NCBI RefSeq assembly: GCF_025979705.1
Contig: NZ_CP110136.1
Span: 2,170,001-2,234,000 of the forward strand
Direction: 5' to 3'
DNA: 64,000 bases
Origin: Hymenobacter sp. YIM 151858-1
GTDB lineage: Bacteria; Bacteroidota; Bacteroidia; Cytophagales; Hymenobacteraceae
Position numbers and translations under genes: made by a program. Positions within the stretch are counted from its first letter, which is position 1; each line of letters begins with the position of its first letter. Positions 57,025 through 64,000 of this stretch are shown one piece after another. The notes below the pieces were generated by a model. That model did not search any database and was not told the origin of the DNA. It saw only the letters and a program-made list of their open reading frames with translations.

Positions 57025-57885
57025 ATGGATCAGCGCATCATCAACCTCTTCGACGAATACACCCACCGGCCTCTTACCCGCAAGGAGTTTATGGAGCGGC
57101 TGCTGAAGCTCACGGGCAGCATGGCCATTGCCATGTCGGCGCTGTCGGTGCTCGACCCCGGCTACGCCGCAGCGGCCACCGTGCCCGAAGATGACAAAGA
57201 CCTGTTGAGCGAAGAAGTAAGCTGGCCCGGCGAAGGCGGCACCACGATGAAGGGCTATCTGGTGCGCCCCAAAGGCAAGAAGAAGCGCGGCGCCGTGGTG
57301 GTTATCCACGAAAACCGCGGGCTCACGCCGCACATCAAAGACGTAACGCGCCGCGTGGCCAAAGCCGGCTACCTGGCCCTAGGTGTCGATGCGCTGTCGG
57401 CGTTTGGGGGCACGCCCACCGACGAAGACAAAGGCCGCGAGCTGATCGGTAAGCTCGATGCGCAGCAGAACCTAAGCAACTACCTGCGCGGCCTGGAGTA
57501 CCTCCGCTCCCGCCCCGATAGCAACGGCCGCACCGGCTGCGTGGGCTTCTGCTGGGGCGGCGCCATGGCCAACCAACTCGCCGCCAACGACTCCAAGCTG
57601 AACGCCGCCGTGGCTTACTACGGCCGCCAACCCGATACTGCTGCTGCGGCCAACATCAAAGCCCACCTGATGATGCACTACGCCGGCCAGGATGAGCGCG
57701 TAAATGCTGGCATGGCTACCTGGGAGCAAGCCCTGAAAGCCGCCGGCGTGCAGTACGAGCAGTTTGTGTACGAGGGCGCCCAGCATGCTTTCAACAACGA
57801 CTCTTCGCCGGCCCGCTACAACGAGGCTGCCGCTAAGCTGGCCTGGGAACGAACGTTGCTGCTGTTTAAGGAGCAGTTGGTATGA
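57025..57885 (+). CDS. dienelactone hydrolase-family protein
   Basis: A 286-residue alpha/beta hydrolase. The N-terminal 50 residues contain an unusual leader: a polar helix, then GSMAIAMSALSVLDPGYAAA, which looks like a membrane or export signal in the style of exported Bacteroidota hydrolases. The dienelactone hydrolase core follows with VVVIHENRGLTPHIKDV, the nucleophile C176 in GFCWGG (cysteine, as in true DLH), D in YAGQDERV and H in GAQHAFNN. Substrate unknown. The stop overlaps the next gene's start (ATGA). Confidence 0.88.
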   Translation: MDQRIINLFDEYTHRPLTRKEFMERLLKLTGSMAIAMSALSVLDPGYAAAATVPEDDKDLLSEEVSWPGEGGTTMKGYLVRPKGKKKRGAVVVIHENRGLTPHIKDVTRRVAKAGYLALGVDALSAFGGTPTDEDKGRELIGKLDAQQNLSNYLRGLEYLRSRPDSNGRTGCVGFCWGGAMANQLAANDSKLNAAVAYYGRQPDTAAAANIKAHLMMHYAGQDERVNAGMATWEQALKAAGVQYEQFVYEGAQHAFNNDSSPARYNEAAAKLAWERTLLLFKEQLV

Positions 57886-58466
57886 GCCAACCTTCTGAAG
57901 CACCGGAGCATCTCATTGGTGTTGGTTTTTGGTATAGCTTTTACGAACCAGACTTGCCCGCACCTTCTCAATTCGTGGATGAGCACTGGTCAACTGAGGA
58001 AAGGAGAAAGGTATTAAGCTACCTGCAACAAGGACATAAATTAATCTATTGGGCAGGCTATAGCTGGTGCCGCTTTCAATGTGGCGAACCAGATGGCAAT
58101 ATGGGCGCTGCCGACCTTACCGACGGCACCTATTGCTGGCCCGAAGGATTGGCCCACTACATAGAACGCCATCATGTAAAGCTTCCAGAGCATATCGTTG
58201 CACACATTTTGAGTCAACCCAGCTTTCCTGATTTAGCTGCTGCCTTAGTTCCGGAATCTATTCCTGTTGATATCTCTTGGTGGAAGACACAACGTGGTTG
58301 GCAGCCTGCCAATGGTTGCTCACCTTTTTGGTTTAAATCGCGAAAGGAAACACAAGATTTTATGCGTCGCTTGGACCGCAATGCTCTCGATTTTGGCCCA
58401 CAAACGGATGAGACTGAAGTAGCGCGTGCGAAACTTCTCCAAGCACTGCGGCAAGAGCTACAATAA
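57882..58466 (+). CDS. unknown protein, lower-GC gene coupled to the hydrolase
   Basis: A 194-residue soluble protein rich in Trp, Tyr and His (LIYWAGYSWCRFQCGE and DLTDGTYCWPEGLAHYIERH). No family recognised. Its start overlaps the hydrolase stop by four bases. Its GC is visibly lower than its surroundings and it uses codons such as TTA and GAA more, so it is probably a recent acquisition or a module moved in behind the hydrolase. A clear terminator follows. Three cysteines (C62, C66 and one later) could form a small metal or disulfide site, but this is only a possibility. Confidence 0.65.
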   Translation: MSQPSEAPEHLIGVGFWYSFYEPDLPAPSQFVDEHWSTEERRKVLSYLQQGHKLIYWAGYSWCRFQCGEPDGNMGAADLTDGTYCWPEGLAHYIERHHVKLPEHIVAHILSQPSFPDLAAALVPESIPVDISWWKTQRGWQPANGCSPFWFKSRKETQDFMRRLDRNALDFGPQTDETEVARAKLLQALRQELQ

Positions 58467-58504
58467 AACACCCGGCCAGCTCTATTAAGCTGGTCGGGTG
58501 TTTT
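58465..58504 (+). terminator. terminator of the dienelactone hydrolase unit
   Basis: AAAACACCCGGCCAGCT and AGCTGGTCGGGTGTTTT arms with a loop of six to seven bases and a short T-tail. Confidence 0.85.
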
Positions 58505-58590
58505 AACATCCTGCTACTAAGACTTCGTTTACGACTTCGGCTGGGCAGCTTGGGGCTGGGCTTTGCGCGGCAACTTAGGGCAACGCCCTA

Positions 58591-60735
58591 TCAGCGCATC
58601 ACCTCGATGCGCCCTTTGTATTGCCGCTTGGTTATAGGGTTATCGAGTATGTAGTAATACACCCCATCGGGTTGCCCTTCGGCACGCCAGCCGTTGTCGT
58701 AGCTGTCTTGACGGAAAACCTCGCGCCCCCAGCGGTTAAAAATGCGGATGCTGAATGCCTTTGCGTTCAAGCCCTTAACCACGAAAGTCTCGTTCTTGTT
58801 GTCGTTGTTGGGGGTAATGGCGTTGGGCAATTCAACGGGGCACCGCGCGTCGGTTATTTCTATTTCAGCGGTGCTTACGCAGCCATTGGCGGTTACCTCC
58901 ACGGTGTACTTGCCGGGGTTCAGCACTTCGTACGTGGGGTTGGTGGAGCCATCCTGCCAGCGGTAGGTGGCACCTGCGCGCTGCGGTTCGGGGCGCAACA
59001 CCAAGCCCCGGTCCATGCAAATTGTGGTATCGCGACCTAGGGAAATGATGGGCGAAGCTTGGTAACCGACGCGGATCGTATCGGAACTGACGCAGCCCTG
59101 CGGCGAAGTAACCTGCACCCAATACTTGCCTGCTTGGGTGGCGGTAAAGGTTGGCTGCGTCGAGCCATCTTGCCACAAATAACTGGTACGGTCGGGTTGG
59201 GTGCCGGGGCTTAGCGTAACCGGTTGCCCGGGGCACACCAGCTGTTCGGGCCCGAGTTGCGCGTTGGGTGGCGGCGATATGGTTACGAGCTGCGTGCTGG
59301 TGTACTGCACGCCGGTTGTCAGCACCACCTCCAGGGTTACTTTGTACGTGCCTAAGGCCCGGTACGTGTGGCTAACCGAGGTACCCGTAGCCGTGTTGCT
59401 GCCCCCCGAGGCTGGCTCGCCAAAGTCCCAGGTGGCCGATGCAATGCTTAGGGCCGGCGTAAGGCTGGCCGCGAAGTTTGCTGTAGTGCTGACGCAAAAC
59501 GGGCCGTTGTTGAAGGTGAGGTAGGGCGAACGGGGGAAGGCGTTGGGGAAGTTGGGCAGGCTCCGCGTGCCGGTGCGCGAAGCCAACGATACCCCGTTGA
59601 TTTCCAGGTTGCAGGCCAATGCGCCTCGGGCATTTGGGTTCTGAATGACACCCAGCCAGGGGCTGTCGAAAAAGGCCACGTAAACGCGGCCGTCGGGGCC
59701 GGGCAGCAGGGCCCCGGGCCGGCGCGTGGCCATGGGTATGCGTTGGGCCGAGGCATAGATTTCCATAGCCGTGGGCAGCGCTACATCCAGCTGAAACAGC
59801 GCTACCACCTGCAGCGGCGTGCGCGGCATGTTCGAGAACATCGACACGTAGAGCCGCGAGCCGTCGGGCGAAAACGCCAGGCCGTACGTGGGCTTTTTCG
59901 GGACCAGCATGGGCAGCCGCGTTACGCCGGTTACCTGCCCGGTGGCTTTGTCGAAATCGAACAGGCAGATGTGCCCGTTGATGGTGGTGGCGATTTTGGT
60001 GCCCTGCTTGTTGGCCACCATGTAACTCGATTCCTGCAGGTGCCCATAGCGGCTGCTGTCGACGGGGCCAATGCTGCTGATGATGGGCGCACCAACGCCC
60101 GCCGGCGACACCAGCGACGCGTAAAAGCGGGAGTTCAATAGCCCGTGCGTTACAACCCACGTATCGCGGCCGTTGGCGTGCAAAATGCCGGTGAGGCGCT
60201 CCGTCATGCGGGCGGTTGGCAACTGGGCCATCACGTTGCGGCTCACGGCCCCCAGGCCGCTTTGCTGGGCCATATCCACGAGGTAGTAGTAGGGCCCGGC
60301 AGCCCCCAGCTCCTCGCCCATGGTGAACAGGAAATACTGCCTGGCGCGCCCCGGATGCTGCACGATGAGGGCGCCTTGCGTGGCCGAGGGGTTGCCCAAC
60401 AGCTGCTGGCCGTTGAGCATGGGTTGGTGGCGCGCGTTCCAGACGCTGCGCCCGTCGGTGTAGAACTGCAAGGCCCCCGTTGAGTCGGATACAATGGCGC
60501 AGTTTTCGAAAGCGGCCATGGCGTTGGAGCGCACCGAGCTGGGGCCTCCGCCCGTAAAGCCAATGCCGGCCTGGCGCCCGAAAAACCAGTAGTTATCGGG
60601 GCCGCGTTGGGCGCCGGCCAGCGCGGGCCAGCAGAGCATCAGCCACATCAGCAGCCTGCTGGCGCCGGGTAATTGCTGGGGTTGCGTAAATAGGCGGGGT
60701 AGTGCTGCTGGCATGTATTGCTCGGGTAAACTCAT
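58591..60735 (-). CDS. exported protein with T9SS type B (gliding-associated) C-terminal domain
   Basis: A 714-residue exported protein. An N-terminal signal (about 25-43, SRLLMWLMLCWPALAGA) is followed by a beta-propeller-like region of about 380 residues (FDFDKATGQVTGVTRLP and GLAFSPDGSRLYVSMFS). A PKD domain is at about 440-505 (ATWDFGEPASGGSNT, then SHTYRALGTYKVTLEV). Two Ig-like repeats each carry YxWQDGST(Q/N)PT and a closing GKYxVxVT. The last 85 residues are the CHU/gliding-type C-terminal signal, with PNAITPNNDNKNETF, IFNRWGREVFRQD and PDGVYYYILD. It is expected at the cell surface or secreted through the type IX system. Confidence 0.93.
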   Translation of the reverse strand: MSLPEQYMPAALPRLFTQPQQLPGASRLLMWLMLCWPALAGAQRGPDNYWFFGRQAGIGFTGGGPSSVRSNAMAAFENCAIVSDSTGALQFYTDGRSVWNARHQPMLNGQQLLGNPSATQGALIVQHPGRARQYFLFTMGEELGAAGPYYYLVDMAQQSGLGAVSRNVMAQLPTARMTERLTGILHANGRDTWVVTHGLLNSRFYASLVSPAGVGAPIISSIGPVDSSRYGHLQESSYMVANKQGTKIATTINGHICLFDFDKATGQVTGVTRLPMLVPKKPTYGLAFSPDGSRLYVSMFSNMPRTPLQVVALFQLDVALPTAMEIYASAQRIPMATRRPGALLPGPDGRVYVAFFDSPWLGVIQNPNARGALACNLEINGVSLASRTGTRSLPNFPNAFPRSPYLTFNNGPFCVSTTANFAASLTPALSIASATWDFGEPASGGSNTATGTSVSHTYRALGTYKVTLEVVLTTGVQYTSTQLVTISPPPNAQLGPEQLVCPGQPVTLSPGTQPDRTSYLWQDGSTQPTFTATQAGKYWVQVTSPQGCVSSDTIRVGYQASPIISLGRDTTICMDRGLVLRPEPQRAGATYRWQDGSTNPTYEVLNPGKYTVEVTANGCVSTAEIEITDARCPVELPNAITPNNDNKNETFVVKGLNAKAFSIRIFNRWGREVFRQDSYDNGWRAEGQPDGVYYYILDNPITKRQYKGRIEVMR

Positions 60736-60989
60736 AAACAGTAATGCCCTGGCGCGACGCCGGCTTTGCTGAGCTGCTGCCGCCCACGGGCCCCCTCGTC
60801 GGCAAAAGCCGGTTCTGACCTAGGGCCTCCGTGGTAGTTAAGCGCCCAAAAGGCCCGCGGGCAAAGCGGCCTTCAGCCACATAAAGGCTTGGATAGTGCT
60901 GCCTCGGGCCAAAGTACGCGGTGCCGGCCAAGCCGCCGAAGGCACCACATCAATATGTGAGGCTGCGCCCGGGCGGGCCCTGGGTAGTA

Positions 60990-61026
60990 CAACGCCCCGC
61001 TCGCGGTGCGGAGCGGGGCGTTGCTT
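60990..61026. terminator. terminator-like hairpin after the M28 peptidase
   Basis: CAACGCCCCGCTC (60990-61002) pairs with GAGCGGGGCGTTG (61011-61023) around a short loop. There is no strong T-tract. The rest of 60736-61046 holds two CCTAGG sites and no gene. Confidence 0.65.
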
Positions 61027-61046
61027 TGATTCCCTAGGTGCTTGCC

Positions 61047-62606
61047 TTACGATTTCGGCTGGGGAGCTTGCGGCAGGGCTTTGCGCGGCAGCTTTTGGTC
61101 GCGCATGGCGGTGTTGTACACAAACGTGGCCACGATTACCGAGGCCTGCTTGAGGTCGTCGGGTTGCAGGCGCTCGTAGGTATCCTGGTTGGTGTGGTGG
61201 GTGCGGGTGTTGTAGTCGAGGCCGTCCTGGATAAACTGGAAGCCGGGCAGGCCTACGGCGTCGAAGGCGAGGTGGTCGGTGCCGCCGGTGTTGCGCGGCG
61301 TAACGGTGGTAGCGCCCATATCGGCGAAGGGCTTCAGCCACTCGGCAAAGATGGGCTGCACGCCCTCGTTGCCTTGCGCGTAGATGCCGCGGATTTTGCC
61401 CGAGCCGTTATCGAGATTGAAGTAGCCGGCCAGCTTCTCGTGGGCGGGCAGCAGCTTCATGGTGGCGGGGTCGGCAAAGTTGTTTTTCACATAGTTGCGC
61501 GAGCCGTGCAGGCCCTGCTCCTCTTCGCCCCACAAGGCAATGCGAATGGTGCGGCGCGGCTTGGCGCCCACGGCTTTCAGGATGCGCACGGCCTCCATCA
61601 TCACGGCGCAGCCGGCAGCGTTGTCGGTGGCGCCGGTGGCGGCGTGCCACGAGTCGATGTGGGCACCGAGCATCACCACCTCGCTTTTCAGCTTTTTATC
61701 GGTGCCCGGGATTTCGGCCACCACGTTGTAGCCGCGCAGGTCCTGGGTCTGGAACTTGGTTTTGGTGTCCATTTCTACCTCCACCGGGATGCCGGCCTCT
61801 ACCAGGCGAATCAGGCGCAGCTGGTCTTCGGGCGACATCTCGATTTCGGGCAGCACGGGCTTGGCATCGGCGGCATAGGGCGCGCCGTTGGAGGTGAAGA
61901 ACGTGCCGTGCGAACCGCCGCGGGTGCTGAGCACGGCCGCGGCGCCCTCCTGCATAAACAGCTCGGCCATTTTGGTGCGCAAAGCCAGGCGGGCGCGGTA
62001 AGCGGCCATGGCATCGTCGTTGCCTTGGCGCGCGGGGCGGGCTTCGGCCGGGGCGGCCATCTTCTGCAGCTCCTCGTCGGTGTGGCGCTTGGCATCGGCC
62101 GTGAAGGTGGTTTTCGGCTCCGAGGCTACTTCCGTCAGCACGATTTTGTCGCGCAGCTGGCCTTTGTACTTGTCGAGGTCGGCTTCGGTAGCGGCTTTCA
62201 CCAGCACAATCTGCTTTTTGATGGCGCCGTTGGTGCCGGGCGTCCAGGCTTTGGGCGCGCCAATCATGGCGTGGTAGTAGGGCGCCGTCATGGCCACGTA
62301 CGACTTCTCGATGTCCCAGCCGCGGCCGAACTCGCCCCAGGGCTCCACCTTCGCATTCGCGAGGCCCCATTGGGCCATTTGCTTTTGCGTCCAGTCGTGG
62401 GCGCGCTTCAGGCCCTCGGAGCCGGCCAGGCGCGGGCCGCTTACATCGGTGAGGTAAAAGGCGGTTTTCATCACCTGCGAGCGGTTCAGGCCTTCGTCCT
62501 TGATTTTGGCAATCATGGCCTGATCGACCTTTTCGGCTTGCTGCGCCAGCGCGGGGGCGGCCGCGCTCAGGCCGTAAGCCACGGCCAGGTACACGAGTTT
62601 CTGCAT
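61047..62606 (-). CDS. M28-family metallopeptidase, secreted
   Basis: A 519-residue secreted peptidase. Signal peptide about 1-22 (LVYLAVAYGLSAAAPALA); then an N-terminal region with a protease-associated (PA) domain inserted at about 140-300 (the MTAPYYHAMIGAPKAWTPGT to KAATEADLDKYKG part). The M28 catalytic domain has metal ligands in GAHIDSWHAATGATDNAAG (H and D), EEEQGLHGS (catalytic Glu pair), NLDNGSG and the late HTNQDTYE histidine. It is probably an aminopeptidase acting in the periplasm or outside the cell. The ATG at 62606 is chosen for the signal peptide. Confidence 0.9.
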   Translation of the reverse strand: MQKLVYLAVAYGLSAAAPALAQQAEKVDQAMIAKIKDEGLNRSQVMKTAFYLTDVSGPRLAGSEGLKRAHDWTQKQMAQWGLANAKVEPWGEFGRGWDIEKSYVAMTAPYYHAMIGAPKAWTPGTNGAIKKQIVLVKAATEADLDKYKGQLRDKIVLTEVASEPKTTFTADAKRHTDEELQKMAAPAEARPARQGNDDAMAAYRARLALRTKMAELFMQEGAAAVLSTRGGSHGTFFTSNGAPYAADAKPVLPEIEMSPEDQLRLIRLVEAGIPVEVEMDTKTKFQTQDLRGYNVVAEIPGTDKKLKSEVVMLGAHIDSWHAATGATDNAAGCAVMMEAVRILKAVGAKPRRTIRIALWGEEEQGLHGSRNYVKNNFADPATMKLLPAHEKLAGYFNLDNGSGKIRGIYAQGNEGVQPIFAEWLKPFADMGATTVTPRNTGGTDHLAFDAVGLPGFQFIQDGLDYNTRTHHTNQDTYERLQPDDLKQASVIVATFVYNTAMRDQKLPRKALPQAPQPKS

Positions 62607-62753
62607 CGGAAGGGTGCGTGAAGGGTTGGGGGGTGACGGGCTAAAGAAACACGATATGGACGAGGTTTGGGCCGGTACGTTGCGTGGCGCAACTGCCTGC
62701 CTATCTTTCCCCTCGATTTTATCTTTCCCTGCTGTCATGCCTGCCTCGTATCC

Positions 62754-63719
62754 GTGAAAACGCTCCTTACCCTACTGCTGCTCGTGCTGGCTTTTGTGCC
62801 CGCCCGCGCTCAAGCCCCCGATAGCAGCTACGCCGCCAAAATGCGCGCCCCGGGCGTGCAAATGGTCTCCATCGATGGCAAGTACAAGGTCTGGACGCAG
62901 CGCGTGGGCCAGGGCAAGATAAAGCTGCTGGTGCTGCACGGCGGCCCCGGCAATACCCACGAGTACTTCGAGAACTTTCCGGAGCACCTGGCCCAGGAGG
63001 GCGTGGAGCTGTACTACTACGACCAGCTCAACTCGTACCACTCCGACAAAACGCCCGACAAAGACGTGTGGCGCATTGCCCGCTTTGTGGAGGAGGTGGA
63101 GCAGGTGCGCCAGGCCCTAGGTCTGGACAGCTTTTACCTGCTCGGGCACTCGTGGGGCGGCATGCTGGCGCTGGAGTACGCCAGCAAGTACCCGCAGCAC
63201 ATCAAAGGCCTGATTACCTCCAACATCGGCTACAAAGCCACGGTGTTCAACAAGCACCGCTACTCCCAGTACGCCGACATTATCCGGCGCCACTCGGCCA
63301 AGGAAGGCAAAACAATAGCCGGCCTCGATACCATGGGGTTGGTGGCGCTTTCGCCGTACATCACGCCGGCCGTAACCAAGGAGTTCCGGAGCCTGCATAT
63401 GATGCGCCTGCCGCAAGAGCCGCCCACGTTTACGCGCAGCCAGGCGCATATTACCCGCACCTACGCCGGCCACTTTATGCCCTACATGCTGGCCTGGGAT
63501 TTCAGCGAGCGGCTGACCAGCATCAAACTGCCTACGCTCATCATTGGCTCCAAGCACGACTTCGTTCCGGTGGCCGACATCGAGTATATGCAGCGGCGCA
63601 TCCCCGACAGCCAGCGTTACATCTGCCCCGAAGGCTCGCACTACGCCATGTGGGACGACCCCAAGCACTACTTCCCGGCCCTGATTAAGTTTCTGCGGAA
63701 AACGGAGCGCAAAGGCTAG
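62754..63719 (+). CDS. secreted alpha/beta hydrolase, proline iminopeptidase-like
   Basis: A 321-residue secreted hydrolase. Starting at GTG 62754 gives a clean signal peptide (KTLLTLLLLVLAFVPARAQ); an ATG at 62736 is out of frame and would only make a six-residue peptide ending TGA across this start. Core motifs are HGGPG (62-66) and GHSWGG (nucleophile S133), with aspartate in SKHDFVP and histidine in EGSHYAMWDDP. The usual DQRGxG is replaced by DQLNSY, so substrate may differ from classical iminopeptidases and from the hydrolase at 4880. Two TATCTTTCC boxes (62702, 62720) may be promoter elements. Confidence 0.85.
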   Translation: MKTLLTLLLLVLAFVPARAQAPDSSYAAKMRAPGVQMVSIDGKYKVWTQRVGQGKIKLLVLHGGPGNTHEYFENFPEHLAQEGVELYYYDQLNSYHSDKTPDKDVWRIARFVEEVEQVRQALGLDSFYLLGHSWGGMLALEYASKYPQHIKGLITSNIGYKATVFNKHRYSQYADIIRRHSAKEGKTIAGLDTMGLVALSPYITPAVTKEFRSLHMMRLPQEPPTFTRSQAHITRTYAGHFMPYMLAWDFSERLTSIKLPTLIIGSKHDFVPVADIEYMQRRIPDSQRYICPEGSHYAMWDDPKHYFPALIKFLRKTERKG

Positions 63720-63772
63720 CCCGCGCGGCACAGCCCTAGGTGCGCGCCGGTCTGCGCCATCCAAGCAGCATC

Positions 63773-64000
63773 ATGGAGAACAAGTCGCCCCACATTCTCA
63801 ACACCTCTGCCAACCTGATGGGGCTGTGCTTTATCGTGCTTACCTCGCTCAAGGTAAATGCATTGGCCGTGGGCTCGGTTATCGACGATTTCACGGCCCT
63901 GGCCACGTTGCTGTTCATCACCAGCAGCATCCTGTCGTTTCTGTCGATGCGCAGCTCGGGGCATCGTAGCGGGGTGTACGAGCGCGTGGCCGAGGTAATT
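63773..64000 (+). CDS. membrane protein of unknown function (5' part)
   Basis: The window ends in this gene after 76 codons. The visible part has two hydrophobic segments (residues about 15-35, LMGLCFIVLTSLKVNALAVG, and about 40-60, ALATLLFITSSILSFLSM), so it is a small polytopic membrane protein. No family recognised from the fragment. The ATG is the first in frame after a stop. Its start is 53 bases after the hydrolase stop, so it could be co-transcribed with it. Confidence 0.6.
   Translation, partial: MENKSPHILNTSANLMGLCFIVLTSLKVNALAVGSVIDDFTALATLLFITSSILSFLSMRSSGHRSGVYERVAEVI

Noticed and set aside
61038-62621. 527-codon plus-strand open frame
   Set aside because: Antisense shadow of the M28 peptidase; the peptidase strand carries all metal-binding motifs and a signal peptide.
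62736-62756. Six-codon upstream ORF before the hydrolase as a leader peptide
   Set aside because: It is short and overlaps the GTG start by chance-level arrangement, with no codon bias or attenuator hairpin.

Overview
The window looks like chromosomal DNA from a high-GC member of the Bacteroidota, most like Hymenobacter (order Cytophagales). The evidence is a -7 promoter element of the form TAnnTTTG in front of many genes, the general lack of Shine-Dalgarno sequences, a protein with a type IX secretion (type B) C-terminal domain, paired LytTR regulator/LytS-type kinase genes, YtxH and CsbD stress proteins, and a GC content of roughly 60% or more (estimated by eye). I saw no phage genes, transposase, integrase or CRISPR array. 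The organism assignment is an inference from gene content, not from a marker gene.

Layout. 1-4.9 kb: a small protein of unknown function and a single-chain type IIL (MmeI-like) restriction-modification enzyme, bracketed by intergenic repeats. 4.9-9 kb: secreted alpha/beta hydrolase, zinc-dependent phospholipase C-like protein and a VTT/DedA-like membrane protein, separated by dense repeats. 8.7-13 kb: a copper-handling cluster (HMA chaperone, metal-binding lipoprotein, CopA ATPase, cupredoxin). 13-18.8 kb: beta-CASP nuclease, LOG-type hydrolase, D-lactate dehydrogenase, and a five-PAS protein with no kinase domain plus its small partner. 18.9-19.2 kb: two serine tRNAs. 19.3-25.7 kb: YihY membrane protein, thioesterase, MltG, a Sua5/YciO-type protein, LpxL-like acyltransferase, a secreted protein of unknown function and a WbqC-like protein. 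25.8-28.4 kb: clpC. 28.4-31.9 kb: a lower-GC four-gene surface-polysaccharide operon lying between two copies of the clpC 3' end. 32.5-43.3 kb: acyl-CoA carboxylase beta subunit, M42 peptidase, a BtuF-like binding protein, the shikimate genes aroA, aroB and DAHP synthase-chorismate mutase, three tandem small lipoproteins and proline dehydrogenase. 43.4-53.3 kb: general-stress protein, tail-specific protease, an uncharacterised helical protein, lysS, two YtxH proteins, a Kazal-type lipoprotein and a cupin. 53.5-64 kb: LytTR/LytS pair, several unknown proteins, dienelactone hydrolase, a T9SS-exported protein, M28 peptidase, a second alpha/beta hydrolase and a truncated membrane protein.

Two things stand out. 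First, the heptamer CCTAGGT (either strand) occurs about 70 times by hand count, inside genes and between them. In genes it almost always appears as a Leu-Gly codon pair CTA-GGN. This looks like a genome-wide signature motif comparable in kind to cyanobacterial HIP1. Second, the polysaccharide operon sits between a true clpC terminus and a diverged 110-bp copy of it, which points to acquisition by recombination or site-specific integration. Other leads are a pair of tandem candidate small RNAs (50.6-51.0 kb), a low-GC specificity domain in the restriction enzyme, several families of long intergenic palindromes (one supplies the stop codon of a gene), and promoters placed so close to start codons that the transcripts should be leaderless.
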